Assembly (NCBI GenBank): GCA_017527945.1
Contig: JAFXPL010000160.1
Coordinates: 1-48,056 of the forward strand
DNA: 48,056 bases
Source of the DNA: Bacteroidales bacterium
Lineage (GTDB): Bacteria; Bacteroidota; Bacteroidia; Bacteroidales; WCHB1-69
Reading direction: 5' to 3'
In this document: in pieces, positions 21,101-26,303 of the stretch
Layout of the letters: the number at the start of each line of letters is the position of its first letter
Numbering within the stretch: position 1 is the stretch's first letter
The notes under the pieces: model-generated
Database searches by the model: none
What the model was told of the DNA's origin: nothing
What the model saw: only the letters and a program-made list of their open reading frames with translations
Made by a program: the position numbers and the translations under genes

Positions 21101-22143
21101 AGGGCGACGCCGTACAAGCCGAGACGGTCGGATCGCAGACCTGCGTGGGTACCTACGCCAACACAGTGGCCGACGGCTACAAGGTGATGCACACCTCCAT
21201 TGTGGACGGCGTGACCGCCACCGAGGACGTGACCTCCAGCTACGACATCTCCACCGTCAACGGCACCCTCACGGTGACCCCGATCACTACGGGCTTCGAT
21301 TGCCCGGCCTCGCTGCCGATCACCCTCAACGAGGGCACCGCCGACACCACGCTCACCACTACACAGCTCGGCACGCCCACGCTGAACGGCAGCGCACTGC
21401 CGGACTACGTGACAGCCTCAAGCGACCTCGCCGCGCAGAACCCGCTGGCGGAAGGCACGCACACCATCACCTGGACCCTGCGCGACACCTGCGGCAACGC
21501 CATGACCACCTGCACACAGACCGTGGAGGTGAGCTACCAACCGTGCGAGGGCACCATCACGATGGCCAACGGCACCTACCACTACAAGCGCATCGGCCAC
21601 CAGTGCTGGTTCACCGAGAACCTGCGCGAGGAGACCGGCGAGCACCATGCCTACAAGGACAACGCCGCCAACGTGGCCGACTACGGCTATCTCTACAGCT
21701 GGTACACCACCGTGGGCGTGACGGAGGGCGACGACAATGCCGAACCTGACAACACCACCGTGGGCGCCGACGGACAGCACTACGTGCAGGGCATCTGCCC
21801 CGACGGCTGGAGCGTGGGCAGCGCCAGCGACTACGCCACCCTGAACGCAGCCGTTCCGGTGAACTTGCTCAAGGATCCGAGCACGCAATACTGGCTGAAC
21901 GGCTACGAAGGCACACCCGGAGGCTCGGGATTTAACGCTCGCGGCAGCGGCTGGTTCAACAGCGCCCTGAACCGCTACGAGGACTTCAAGACCGGCTTCC
22001 ACTTCTGGAACAGCGACAGCACACCGGGCAGCAGCACCGCCTCCGCCGGAACTGTCAACTACTATTGTGACTCCATCGCTACCGAAACGGCCAGCAAACG
22101 CGACCTCAGAAGCGTGCGCTGCGTCAGAAAGGTGAACCCTTAA
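3169..22143 (+). CDS. Giant modular secreted protein (6,324 aa): Ig-like/CUB-like repeat array with FISUMP C-terminus
   Basis: An uninterrupted 18,975-bp gene. The N-terminus is a signal peptide (MKRILQLTECIIVMLAVTLNAAAQG). Residues about 25-850 match nothing I know. Ig/PKD-like domains start near nt 5,800. From nt 6,340 to 19,680 an Ig-like unit (E.CYGSEATLTASS, then YxWY, closed by a second Cys in xCP) alternates with a CUB-like unit (FYDAGG, HTFTAPxG, YDG, GW.A). I count about 19 of each, usually every 675-745 bp. A CARDB-like segment lies at nt 7,260-7,650. The tail carries one TVC-like repeat (19,745), SprB-like (19,905), HYR-like (20,155), MBG/YDG-like (20,395-21,290), a second HYR-like, and a FISUMP module (21,540-22,140). 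It is probably a cell-surface adhesin. No T9SS sorting domain is seen, so its export route is open. It sits 62 bp behind an HTH gene and ahead of a strong hairpin terminator. Confidence 0.9.
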   Translation: MKRILQLTECIIVMLAVTLNAAAQGNCPFTVNMTKHDATCQKNGSVEFDLLDENGSHIAIDTVTDKAIGTDLSVIRFYWKNVDNEYDTVKHTTRDAKIKNLSPGTYIVGVQAQCHVGGSGESAFEKKVYETTITIQSLYSTPVVERLGVRASYSYSSGWRPSLPCQATGRIQLRITGNSFPYYISVYDINNHDTVRVDTFYNFQYQGNNINRFDYRYHYTIDSLAAGTYRLFFRDGCSTIDTAPSLVQTIEEVNVPMLTNLSCYRNPNSNANHDYFYFSDINITKGNIEDYLYEEYSKLLQYRVCYGDLDTSDWKPFPMQELYFYTTEQDDSYHTYSNLRDTAYGISKLCELQDKYLTFQYRYAPICGDTSIINYYSPIIKSNANLSYYTTNEVLDYTGVQYDSCGYTIPYVHSYTPYIYGYIGNNGSYTMYDTPQNYYWNIPLVTTPLYWSLTDGETQQVVKEAVVSNYGEWRISMDDLQAYYGILRDTSLNLKIKILDENGCTTTSTSYGVYIHNDTTDHHYTWNNWGAWHAWGSECCNSQNGIRMREYLSTEQGISCNPLPELYKQLHDGTQYKITRSPRGNKYNFTATYHYATDSWEIVKDSITNNAEVVPYFERNTNQFEWGLDFKDYCLPEGYYDIQYLTHCDTFSTSVYISGGYQIKYDKPVFELSQVCDNLDITLEAGAIKKQIIGSDTSLTDQPEKLHPEEVQFTRFRIISGPEGGYPTDYYQLGETIQLSIPGTYTLRMENPDESWFCDNEVYYDTTITYTGGNVTFKYATAYVCDADATQGDFFCLAENGTAPYTYSLYSGTDLEGDPIATNSNGIFKNLENFRAGMELSISVGDACGRSFNIPIIVSTLTQSQLAWFDGIEGDTRTASVCEGNSIDIYVSAFDEDFTYHWTGPNGFEATTKTGHIVVERGYSSGFYNVEIGNSGCAATIVDSVELTVLQAPRITVSENQTVCPGEAVTLNFTPTAGQGYIYYTITKEENSITEDYNFSSSLNWPSTLTYEANSKAHLWVKRVSDVNCSYTLPEDTVTVNLRPAASACDVTVNNPTVCYGTGATLNASSSLNPPYTLKWYSDSLEQYLIKTEIISSETGTSQFTLNNLIEDTTLYVTVQNETHCETHIGTISRWFNMNEGTTEMTCGESIRLFDAGGIYDDYRNNEYITHTFTAPIGNTITISFNSFYTQENGDVLRIYSGTEPLQSNFITSFSGYEIPETVTSVSNSMTIVFVSNGSIEYEGWDAVVSCSAGPAKAHIYVLEDVDVELTASPELPARHGHDITLTAKGLGGQESLYKYEWFTSMDGQNWTESPVRTQTLSDIDQYEILNLTSSQYVKVKVTDVGSEPCNGTGEKTVFLEIADIALALEINSTVTDMCQGEFPVNVKVVNDGLEAANNVKVKLHLPSGMLLSNEADTLIFVGNVASKSSLSTQVYVRNANHPDESQTDTVKAQIWACDQGDAHAMYRNWNWLGMPTEDDEAIMTITTRPSVDINDVVSVNSQEICYGAEATFAAVTTSLQAPVTFTWYGDDNLSQIIKRQTITSGPIAISTLTMDNITRNHPCFVSVQNEAYCPAFNTVDVTVKQRTTPTDTILMQNGMRIVTNQDHIMLYDDGGPDGYYQSNQQLSYLFKSADGSKIILSFDNAGKNSLSSNGLIEIFEGEDVLYSPCIAAFSWSNMHGQIVTSNSGKMLVRFTSGDYSSEGFSAHIFTNTREEVAEASVTFKQPIAGEQIATSGAAVCYGSDATLSASSQLSGEKTYYWYDENMTLVKQDVTTGVSTIISQNVTKETPFYVTISGADECATIVNNKSVSLSSSSGTTIVAAGQPISIFDNGGPAHDYPYGSSYYRHTFTAEEGQVSLAITSLDTKSNDWINIYDGTSTDNNIAAIYYNGIIGDIYTSTSGSLTVVWDPSQNNSGSGFEGVVSLADEMPVQKKTVLLNESNDGNTTLVTPNQVVDFYDEGGQSSFTSHNYSHTFTTLQGNIQVHFYNYIGLNESDTLYVYDGDDNASPLLAKWSGYDYSSYTMTSTGKSLTFVLHGNENCCWHGWNAQISNVNALNNMAEVMASVKTPMDGSNITTTNAEVCYGSNAELTATSQVGPKQYFSWYDAGGNLLKSDTLNQGATSILPIEVVWGNYDYFVSVSSDTSCQIVVPEQYYTSNNRSTYLTYNHDGNTTTVYPYEGVTFNSVNRYQYYLGRTLSHTFAVQQGVVSASIRSYNMPEGDTLCAYDGPDANAALLGKWYGTKTGNTYENVVSSSKTMTFVFKSGPNSNNPSWSAAIRSNTPLISMAKASTSVKTLSPSVITTTGNEICYGSEATLTATANVMYPQVFTWFSQDRTTILKRDTVTVEGESSTLNVTPTTAGDYYVAVSCDTTCPIVQIPHDHLHSVVLDDSEEYYFDAFGYIDITLNPNDSIRISSFDGFDHGYMEYNANFFSDRETFFKVHFDTLNTFDRYIQLYDDSYSEFELSGSHSNLDYLLFGNNLTLYLDDWYNTPVTYFKGYIVALTPQAVESLATAQVTFKPSSNKDIVSTNDVETCYGTPAILTANAGDSYPQYFIWYDMDKNILEKDTVQDATTTASFLTENIYNATTYYVTAGTNDLCAVDISRHKHSMIPTVVHLNAETDGRTTTVTPSDSILFVPENEYFNRLFNSYQHTFTALSGNIHVEKSSGVQLFDTDTLYVYDGTDSMSPLLYKWIGRDYSYHSFTSQSGSLTFVLKGSGVQSTENRTGWRMSITIEELEELLTSVRADVKAPVSPDAITVTDGEACYGSDATLSASSQLSGEKTYFWYDENMNQVKTETVTDEASTFTVPSVTGESTYYVTVGNGTECPARTDDGNFASVHANVKAPVSPDAITVTDGEACYGSDATLSASSQLAFPQHYTWYAPDRTTVLKTETIDSGNSTLTVTNNQEETYYVTVYCDTTCPVFDLNTHSNTRTVYTTDGTSYENVASNDSVIFINENMCWGTQYFQSNEGSSIHIHFNSIDIPTGDEYYGSTVSIGDAITGTTVAVVEGGHYTDLDYVVNSNNVYVSFFTCSTYVAPTWNAYVCAVTPHDISVLTPVHTSFKRPVSASQITTENGTACYGESTTLSASSAIDYPQYYNWYDSNYNFLYTQMVATEGEKSQYEVSQVKNTSQYYVSVYNNDECPVYVPMEIVLNEKSDGLTTMVTEHSPVRFYDAGGKNNSYNGRNGSFTHVFTNPNGQVYMSFADDMRLAYNDILYVYDGTSESSIMLYAINNDNIGDMPQTFQSSNGSLFVKFEQQGNCCYDGWRALVTATPRQDNSVVLLSPSTNGKSTLLMPGDEVGFYDEGGKNGSIGYYSNELLHTFTAMQGVLQVSFNECVQVGGCTLSVYDGATTDESSLLGSWSSDCSYPTFISTGNSLTFKLSPSYSGFWWSSGWNATISTVASDMAQAIASVKTVVPSSITTTNAEVCYGSEATFTASVDMAYPQTFYWFSPDRMTLLKQETITSGNSSLTVLPNEEETYYVTVTNDSTCPFYTPVHDNYIEVNMGEEGATTNDYTLSTNDSIGFFDAGGRNGNYNQSWSGHYYFRAPEGSHIRMHLDTMQLDNNGNARMEIYNRSGHPVASLRGSKQDYDFVMEDNYMQIYFYNWSSNTYMGWEGYIYAIMPREASEFAKASVTFKAPVAESDISVQDALVCYGSEATLTATSSIQYPQSYTWFAPDRMTVLKEETINAGSSTLTVPGDEFRTYYVAVTNNTNCPIADAVHNHYVEVNMGTTDYTQNIVLATNDSVGFFDAGGKNADYNNSWSGYSYFQTEEGNRIRIHFDTIALANSNAYLRIRENIPPYRPVANLSGPLHEANLDYIVEARSLEVYFSNFSSTTDAGWEGYVYAVTPHNEDELHPATVDFIVPELSQDVTVESREACYGENITLTATSAVSTPQRFAWYDKDLNLLKVEETSGTSTLDVLATESTKFFVYASAVNECPILPPHFGEVWLDASENGKTTTFVTTGDAVNFYDAGGPDAQYYTPGADWTHTFVAPEGEQVTLHLDYFNSNCGHRLEIYDGTTTDYLLNSFSCCCYNNWSYTSSTGALTVRWIIENEGNNFNYDGWSALVGVKDNNGEMTATAVNLPFGTVTLRPSVAATAITTTNDEVCFGSEATLTASSDLIYPQTYYWYDSDKMTILKQETINEGHSELVIQPSEESSYYVAVTNDNNCPIVETIHNHYVEHLLDGTNSSYTLAPNDSVGFFDAGGRNGDSWSNWSNSYTFYAEEGSHIRVHFDTVMLGNNSSAQLSLYIRGNVSNGYQSQYQYIYGTQGNLDYIIPDNQVQINFSNWSNTTVPGWEAYIYAIPPHNEDELAEATVRFMQPAINNNLISVQNAEGCYGDVTTLSATSSLTSTQNFVWYDSDMNLLKNETVPEGQNSTLSVDVFGNATYYVNVSNADECPILPPHYGELWFDESANGQTTTFTSVGEAIPFYDAGGPNNIYHTPGADWTHTFKAPVGEQVTLQLNSFQADCGNRLSIYDGTSAFGSALRTFECGYYSNESFTSTNGALTVRWKIDYNDQNHNHYAGWDALVGVLDDNGTMTSNSEIFTPVTVTMKQPTYNLPITTIGDEVCYGSDALLTATSPISFPQYFSWYAPDAQTLLKRDTVDGIAKTQSEFPAPGYYHYQDQTYYVAVGNPDNCPASLANPVNTMTVLLDASSHEQTTVLTAFDKANFYDAGGRNSSYCSHNSDYTHTFKATQGRLKVKFTDNNMRIQRGDTLYIYDAEHASADHLLGKISYYKDEDGNYIVDYDTLSFVSSGKYLTFRFVSQGNCETGWNAVITPYNLHEDLATAEVTIRVTSVPESSITTTSTEVCLGQNAEVSASANIEFPQYYVWYDTDMNILLKDTLQTSAETASVLSLPAQYQDATYYALVYSDTVSCLMLNNTIPSTQSNLTLTASMSEGSKTIQPGETINFFSDENLRGNGYNNQDIHYDFIAENGRIRIHFDTLVAGHETDVDFEDGNLEVYFGEYYNNAYHDVTITSLSNRLSMRVYLRSNSNSFAYWKGEISNIGAVNNQVLSHLASANVSVNANNSVNTVVTTNDTVCIGSPATLTASSTDAAYPQFYTWFNNDLSQIVFQDTVQSGISQFYIPGVVGNKVYRVEMHNENVCPVSFVTEHDNVREYLLDAENNGLEIFVAANDSVAIYDNGGKYGNYTTDNGFFRAIILKTYPGATLDLRIPLLRLYDEESYDDEENMLVIAEPDANGQIGETSFNRFFTGSLDEEISFTTLGNVAYVVWQAEDDDELIPLEGFELVATANLQQETRLAKAEVTMKTSLPMSTLALTANPTEATICEGNDLALSATSSLSENPQHFVWYNSDLSSVLATETITSGNTATTTVSGLTQDTTIYVAVGTDEVCPAYPLSSKVNISELRLDMTVNGDTTLLTAVDSVLFYDENGPNLPYSYSSENTMIHHTFKANSGHVKIKFSEMSLTDCDDIFLAVLEGNLDEENIVAYYTADEIGADDSLITSVGNTLTVVWMSDHIHYNEPHNGWKASVYTDELLNADMNVLARTDVTVNSSFHHVIYDTVCASSIPYSIDRFQNIDISTGGEYEIDSVYQTNLGCDSTYSLKLKVVELGLDGIVSTNVSCRNAMDGSITISDENVVGGITPFDFTLTLEGETIDRREQLSPGNYLISVKDRFGCSISETITISQPDELHFTNCPDDLTYNVEIGQDGIEIMLTQPQFAPTDNNPIVTTSGIPSDNYYTVGTHTITYTVTNDCGEEDVCTFTLTVNPATKPITIISNNQSWTYDGYVHLGESFTVWYGDDELTADDNSNGRIFTIPVTGDKLTITPTASVIDFTPTPVTNTFEYVLQNANYYENVTTENGTLSISKRNVSITVNAENASKMYDGDSLKVTFDNIMIDQLADRDQLIAGFVITEGFVVGEYVCSDGNFMAGDGIASQHGFDIVHGDGDGYSAGSSLVNYTPTFDITLRITARPLTITALSDTKVYDGTALTASYELSSTADPILGEGDAVQAETVGSQTCVGTYANTVADGYKVMHTSIVDGVTATEDVTSSYDISTVNGTLTVTPITTGFDCPASLPITLNEGTADTTLTTTQLGTPTLNGSALPDYVTASSDLAAQNPLAEGTHTITWTLRDTCGNAMTTCTQTVEVSYQPCEGTITMANGTYHYKRIGHQCWFTENLREETGEHHAYKDNAANVADYGYLYSWYTTVGVTEGDDNAEPDNTTVGADGQHYVQGICPDGWSVGSASDYATLNAAVPVNLLKDPSTQYWLNGYEGTPGGSGFNARGSGWFNSALNRYEDFKTGFHFWNSDSTPGSSTASAGTVNYYCDSIATETASKRDLRSVRCVRKVNP
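8389..8446 (+). repeat. Near-identical DNA repeat inside the giant gene (copy 1 of 3)
   Basis: This stretch, which codes for CYGSDATLSASSQLSGEKT, recurs almost base for base at 11,464-11,521 (one substitution seen). Its first part recurs again at about 11,749-11,789. Other Ig-like modules are conserved only as protein. The silent-site identity points to recent copying or gene conversion between modules. Confidence 0.7.
11401..11789 (+). repeat. Direct repeat of about 104 bp with a 285-bp period inside the giant gene
   Basis: Bases 11,401-11,504 recur at 11,686-11,789 with only about five differences. The offset is exactly 285 bases (95 codons), so the frame is kept. Both copies encode VKAPVSPDAITVTDGEACYG and its continuation. 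Between them one Ig-like module lacks its usual CUB-like partner. The block is noticeably richer in G and C than the modules on either side. Confidence 0.8.
14133..16892 (+). repeat. Higher-order duplication: a two-module block repeated in tandem
   Basis: The pair of Ig+CUB units at about 14,133-15,503 resembles the pair at about 15,504-16,892 more than it does the neighbours. In each pair the first CUB carries NDSVGFFDAGG and an F.AEEGSHIRVHFDT-type strand. The second carries ECPILPPH.GE, then YTPGADWTHTF and VGEQVTL. The offset is about 1,370-1,380 bp. This indicates duplication of a two-module block as a unit. Confidence 0.65.
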
Positions 22144-22167
22144 CAGCCTTTATACCTATACATAACG

Positions 22168-22204
22168 AAAGGCCGCCCGTGGAGACACAGGCGGCCTTTT
22201 TAAT
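22168..22204. terminator. Bidirectional intrinsic terminator between the giant gene and dnaE
   Basis: The arms AAAGGCCGCC (22,168-22,177) and GGCGGCCTTT (22,190-22,199) are perfect complements. A T-run follows on the plus strand and another on the minus strand. It lies between the convergent giant gene and dnaE and can serve both. Confidence 0.85.
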
Positions 22205-22262
22205 ACTAATCGTCCAAAAATTTCAACACTGCCCCCAAGGGCCTCTTTCCGTCCTCCCCCGT

Positions 22263-25200
22263 TTACCCTTCCAACACCAACTTGTACTCGGCAGGCAGGT
22301 TGAAATCATGCACGAAACTTTCCGGATCCACCTTGGCGGCGAAGTTGAAGAAGTCGGAGTAGAAACTGCGGTCGCGCTCAAAAATACGGATATTGAAGGG
22401 GATCTTGCCGCTGTGCTTGTCGAGTTGCTCCTTGATCTGGAGGGCCAACGCCCCGTTGATGTCGCTCAGCTGGAGCTGGAGTTGCACGCCCTTGCACAGC
22501 TTCTCATAGACCTCGCTCAAAGGATAGATATAGACGGGCTCCACATCGTTGCGGACCACCGTCTCGTGCGTGTTCTTATCGACCCAGGAGTTCTGCTTCA
22601 CGGAGGCGTTCACATACACACGGTTGCCCACCTGCAGCAGCCAGGCGTACTTCTCGAAGTTGGAGCCGCGCAGGAACCAGGTCCAGGTGCCGCTGTTGTC
22701 CTCCAAAACCACCTTGCCGTAAGGGTTGCCGTTCTTCATCGTTCCGCTGATCACGCTGCTCACAATGCCGGCCACCTGCACGCCCTTTCCGCTCTGCACC
22801 GTCCGCGACAAGAAGTCGGGATCCTCCATCATCGACAGGTCGGCGTTGGTGAAACTGTCGATAATGACCTGATACTCCTTGAGCGGATGCCCGGAGATGA
22901 AGAACCCGGCCACCTCCTTCTCGTATTTGAGCTGGTCGTAGTAGTTCCACGGATCGCACTGCGGGAAAGTGAAAGTATCCTCGGCGGCAGTGTCGGTCTC
23001 TTCCGCCATGGCCGAGAACATGTCGATTTGCGAGGCGTGTTGCTCCTTGGCGGAGGCGCGGGAGATGAGCATGTCGATGGTGTTGCGGCCTTTGTCGTTG
23101 GTGATGAAGTACTGCGCCCGGTGGATGTCAGGGAAACAGTCGAAGGCGCCGGCGTAGGCCAGCGACTCCAAGCAGCGTTTGTTGCAGCTGGCCAGATTGA
23201 CCCGCTCGAAGAAGTTTAGAACACTGGTGTAAGGGCCGTTGGCATTGCGCTCTTCCACGATGCTGCTTGCCGCACTGAGCCCGACCCCCTTCAACGCCGC
23301 GAGGCCGAAACGGATGTCCCCGTCCTTGTTCACCGTGAAGGTCTCGTCCGACTCGTTGATGTCGGGACCCTTTACCACGATGCCGCTCTTCTGGCAGTCG
23401 TCGATGAAGGTGGTGATCTTCTTGATGTCGGTGACATTGTTGGTAAGGTTCGCAGCCATGTACTCGGCACGGTAGTGCGCCTTGAGGTAGGCGGTCTGGT
23501 AGGCGACCCACGAGTAGCAGGTGGCGTGCGACTTGTTAAAAGCGTAGGAAGCGAACTTCTCCCAGTCGGCCCAGATTTTCTCCAACACCTTGGGATCGTG
23601 GCCGTTGGCCTGCCCACCGGAGATAAACTTGGGCTTCAGCGCATCCAGCTTGTCCTTCAGTTTCTTGCCCATGGCCTTTCGCAACGTGTCAGACTCGCCG
23701 CGTGTGAAGTTGGCCAAAAGGCGCGACAGCAGCATCACCTGCTCCTGATAGACGGTGATGCCGTAGGTGTCCTTCAGGTACTTCTCCATCACGGGAATGT
23801 CATAGACGATGGGCTCGCGGCCCTGCTTGCGGTCGATGAACTGCGGAATGTAGTCCATGGGGCCGGGACGGTAGAGGGCGTTCATAGCGATGAGGTCCTC
23901 GAAAGTGGAAGGCTGCAGCTCGCGCAGGTACTTCTGCATGCCGCCCGACTCGAACTGGAACGTACCCACGGTGTCACCGTTGCAATAGAGTTTGTAGGTC
24001 TCGGGGTCGTCGAGCGGGATGTGGTCAAGGTCGATGTCAATGCCTTTGGATTTCTTGATATTAGAGAGTGCCTCCTTGAGAATGGTGAGCGTGGAGAGGC
24101 CGAGGAAGTCCATCTTGATGAGGCCCACGTCCTCAATGACGGAACCTTCGTACTGCGTGACGATGATGTCCTCTTTCGCCTCCTTGTCCTCCACGGTGGA
24201 GAGCGGAGCGAACTTGGTGAGGTCGTCTGCGCCGATGATGACGCCGCAGGCATGGATGCCGACTTGCCGCACGGTGCCCTCCAACTGGCTGGCATAATGG
24301 ATGATGTCGTGAATCTGCGGACTGCGGTCGTAGGCCTCCTTGAATTCGGGCACATACTCCAAGCAGTTCTTGATGTTCACCTTCGGGGCCTTATGGGTCT
24401 TCGGGTCTTCCGGGAACTTCACGGGAATCATCTTGGTGAGACGGTCCGATTCGGGGATGGGCAGGTCGTGCACACGGGCCACGTCCTTGAGGCTCGACTT
24501 GGTGGCCATGGTGCCGTAGGTGATGATGTGCGCCACCTTCTCCTTGCCGTATTTCTGGATGATCCAGTCAAGGATCTTGTAGCGCCCCTCGTCGTCGAAA
24601 TCGACGTCGATATCGGGCAAGGAGATACGGTCGGGGTTGAGGAAACGCTCAAACAGGAGGTCGTATTTGAGCGGATCGACATCGGTGATTTTCAGGCAGT
24701 AGGCAACCACGGAGCCGGCAGCGGAGCCACGGCCCGGGCCCACGGAGACGCCCATGTCGCGCGCCGCCGCGATGAAGTCCTGCACGATGAGGAAGTAGCC
24801 GGGGAAACCCATGTTGCGCATCACGCTGAGCTCGAACTCAATGCGCTCCAGAATCTCCGGGTCGATGGGGTCGCCGTAGCGCTTCACCGCACCCTCCATC
24901 GTGAGCTTGTGCAGGTAGTCGGCCTCCAACTTGATACGATAGACTCGCTCCAGTCCGCCCAACTTCTCGATGCGCCCCTCGCCGCCTTCGCCGCTCTCGA
25001 ACTCGGCGCGAAGGTCCTCCTCGGTGAACCGCTGCTTGTAGCTCTCCACAGTGCCGAACTCCTCCGGAATCTCGAACATCGGCATGATGGGCGCGTGCTT
25101 CAGCGCGTAGGTCTCCACTTTATCGACGATTTCCTGCGTGTTGGCCAACGCCTCGGGCACGTCGGAGAAGATGGCTTCCATCTCTTCGGGCGACTTCAGC

Positions 25201-26087
25201 CACTCCTGCTTGGTGTAGTGCATACGGTCGGTATCGTTCACTTTCTTGCCCGTACTCAGGCAGATCAGCCGGTCGTGGGCCTCACCGTCCTCCTCGTTCA
25301 CGAAGTGCACGTCGTTGGTGGCGATGACCTTGGTACCCGTTTCCGCAGCCAGGCGCAGGATGCCCTCGTTGGCGATTTGCTGCTGCTCAAAGACGGTGCG
25401 GTCGCCGCCCGGTTTGTCAGTTTTATGTCGCTGTATTTCAAGGTAATAATCATCCCCGAAGATACGCTTGAACCACAACACCGCCTCTTTGGCCTTCTCG
25501 TACTGGCCGTTGGTGATGTTGCGCGGCACCTCGCCGGCAAGGCAGGCGGAGGAGACAATCAGCCCCTCGTGGTACTGCTCCAACAAGGCGCGGTCGATGC
25601 GGGGACGGTAGTATTTGCCGTCGATCCAGGCCAAGGAGATGATTTTGCAGAGATTATGGTAACCAATTTCGTTCTTGGCCAACAGAATCAGGTGATAGCC
25701 GCTGCCGTTCTCCTTGTGTTCGTGCACCAGACGACTGCCCGTCGGGTTGGTGTTGGTCACCCTCGCCACGTAGGCCTCGCACCCGAAGATGGGCTTGAAG
25801 ATCTGCGTTTTCAAAGCGGCGATTTTGGCCTGGCAGTCAGCAATTTCCGCCTCGTCGGCCAGCTCCGGCAGTTGTTTCTCCAACTCCTTGATTTCGTCCT
25901 TCACTTTGCCGTTCTTCTTGGCCACCACGTCGGAGAACTCCTTGATGCCATACATCACGCCGTGGTCGGTGATGGCCAGGGCGTTCATGCCATTGGCGAG
26001 ACATTTGTCAACCAATGCGGGTATAGCGGACATGCCGTCGAGGATGGAATATTGCGTATGTACGTGCAGATGCGTGAACTCACTCAT
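22263..26087 (-). CDS. dnaE: DNA polymerase III subunit alpha (replicative polymerase)
   Basis: About 1,274 residues, a normal DnaE length. The N-terminal PHP domain begins at once (THLHVHTQYSILDGMS, then ITDHGVMYG). A charged helical insertion at about residues 55-95 is followed by KPIFGCEAYVARV. The polymerase core has GRGSAAGSVVAY and the catalytic acidic motif PDIDVDFDDEGR near residue 490, then MNALYRPGPMDYIPQFI. Late residues contain a tandem HhH-like region and an OB-fold (VAGIVSSVISGTMKNGNPYG). It synthesises DNA as the alpha subunit of the replicase. The start is ATG 26,087 (MSEFTHLHVHT); an upstream in-frame TTG at 26,093 is less likely. A -7 box lies about 46 bases upstream, and the gene ends at a shared terminator. 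Confidence 0.97.
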   Translation of the reverse strand: MSEFTHLHVHTQYSILDGMSAIPALVDKCLANGMNALAITDHGVMYGIKEFSDVVAKKNGKVKDEIKELEKQLPELADEAEIADCQAKIAALKTQIFKPIFGCEAYVARVTNTNPTGSRLVHEHKENGSGYHLILLAKNEIGYHNLCKIISLAWIDGKYYRPRIDRALLEQYHEGLIVSSACLAGEVPRNITNGQYEKAKEAVLWFKRIFGDDYYLEIQRHKTDKPGGDRTVFEQQQIANEGILRLAAETGTKVIATNDVHFVNEEDGEAHDRLICLSTGKKVNDTDRMHYTKQEWLKSPEEMEAIFSDVPEALANTQEIVDKVETYALKHAPIMPMFEIPEEFGTVESYKQRFTEEDLRAEFESGEGGEGRIEKLGGLERVYRIKLEADYLHKLTMEGAVKRYGDPIDPEILERIEFELSVMRNMGFPGYFLIVQDFIAAARDMGVSVGPGRGSAAGSVVAYCLKITDVDPLKYDLLFERFLNPDRISLPDIDVDFDDEGRYKILDWIIQKYGKEKVAHIITYGTMATKSSLKDVARVHDLPIPESDRLTKMIPVKFPEDPKTHKAPKVNIKNCLEYVPEFKEAYDRSPQIHDIIHYASQLEGTVRQVGIHACGVIIGADDLTKFAPLSTVEDKEAKEDIIVTQYEGSVIEDVGLIKMDFLGLSTLTILKEALSNIKKSKGIDIDLDHIPLDDPETYKLYCNGDTVGTFQFESGGMQKYLRELQPSTFEDLIAMNALYRPGPMDYIPQFIDRKQGREPIVYDIPVMEKYLKDTYGITVYQEQVMLLSRLLANFTRGESDTLRKAMGKKLKDKLDALKPKFISGGQANGHDPKVLEKIWADWEKFASYAFNKSHATCYSWVAYQTAYLKAHYRAEYMAANLTNNVTDIKKITTFIDDCQKSGIVVKGPDINESDETFTVNKDGDIRFGLAALKGVGLSAASSIVEERNANGPYTSVLNFFERVNLASCNKRCLESLAYAGAFDCFPDIHRAQYFITNDKGRNTIDMLISRASAKEQHASQIDMFSAMAEETDTAAEDTFTFPQCDPWNYYDQLKYEKEVAGFFISGHPLKEYQVIIDSFTNADLSMMEDPDFLSRTVQSGKGVQVAGIVSSVISGTMKNGNPYGKVVLEDNSGTWTWFLRGSNFEKYAWLLQVGNRVYVNASVKQNSWVDKNTHETVVRNDVEPVYIYPLSEVYEKLCKGVQLQLQLSDINGALALQIKEQLDKHSGKIPFNIRIFERDRSFYSDFFNFAAKVDPESFVHDFNLPAEYKLVLEG

Positions 26088-26132
26088 TTTCAACGTCTTA
26101 TTTTATGATTATTCGATTCTTTCATGAAAAAG

Positions 26133-26140
26133 CAAAGGTA
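26133..26140 (-). promoter_or_regulatory. -7 promoter element for dnaE
   Basis: TACCTTTG on the minus strand, an exact TAnnTTTG match, about 46 bases before the dnaE ATG. No matching -33 element is apparent. Confidence 0.5.
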
Positions 26141-26243
26141 CACAAATTTTTGTTCGGGTCGGCTTTATAATTTTTCAACCAAAAATAATCTGGGAAATGT
26201 CCTGCTACAAAACAGTTTTCAAGCCCATGGAGACAACCGCGCA

Positions 26244-26274
26244 CAAAAAAAAGGGCGGCCGAGACCACCCTTTT
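26244..26274 (-). terminator. Intrinsic terminator downstream of rplS
   Basis: On the minus strand AAGGGTGG pairs with CCGCCCTT (one G-T pair) around a TCTCGG loop, followed by a run of T residues. It ends the rplS transcript before dnaE. Confidence 0.8.
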
Positions 26275-26303
26275 CATTAACCATTAAAATCTTTACATTA
26301 TGA

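Noticed and set aside
23475..26108. 877-codon open frame opposite dnaE
   Set aside because: It is a shadow of the dnaE codon pattern (His/Val/Leu/Gly/Asp-rich translation) with no domain. dnaE on the other strand is unmistakable.
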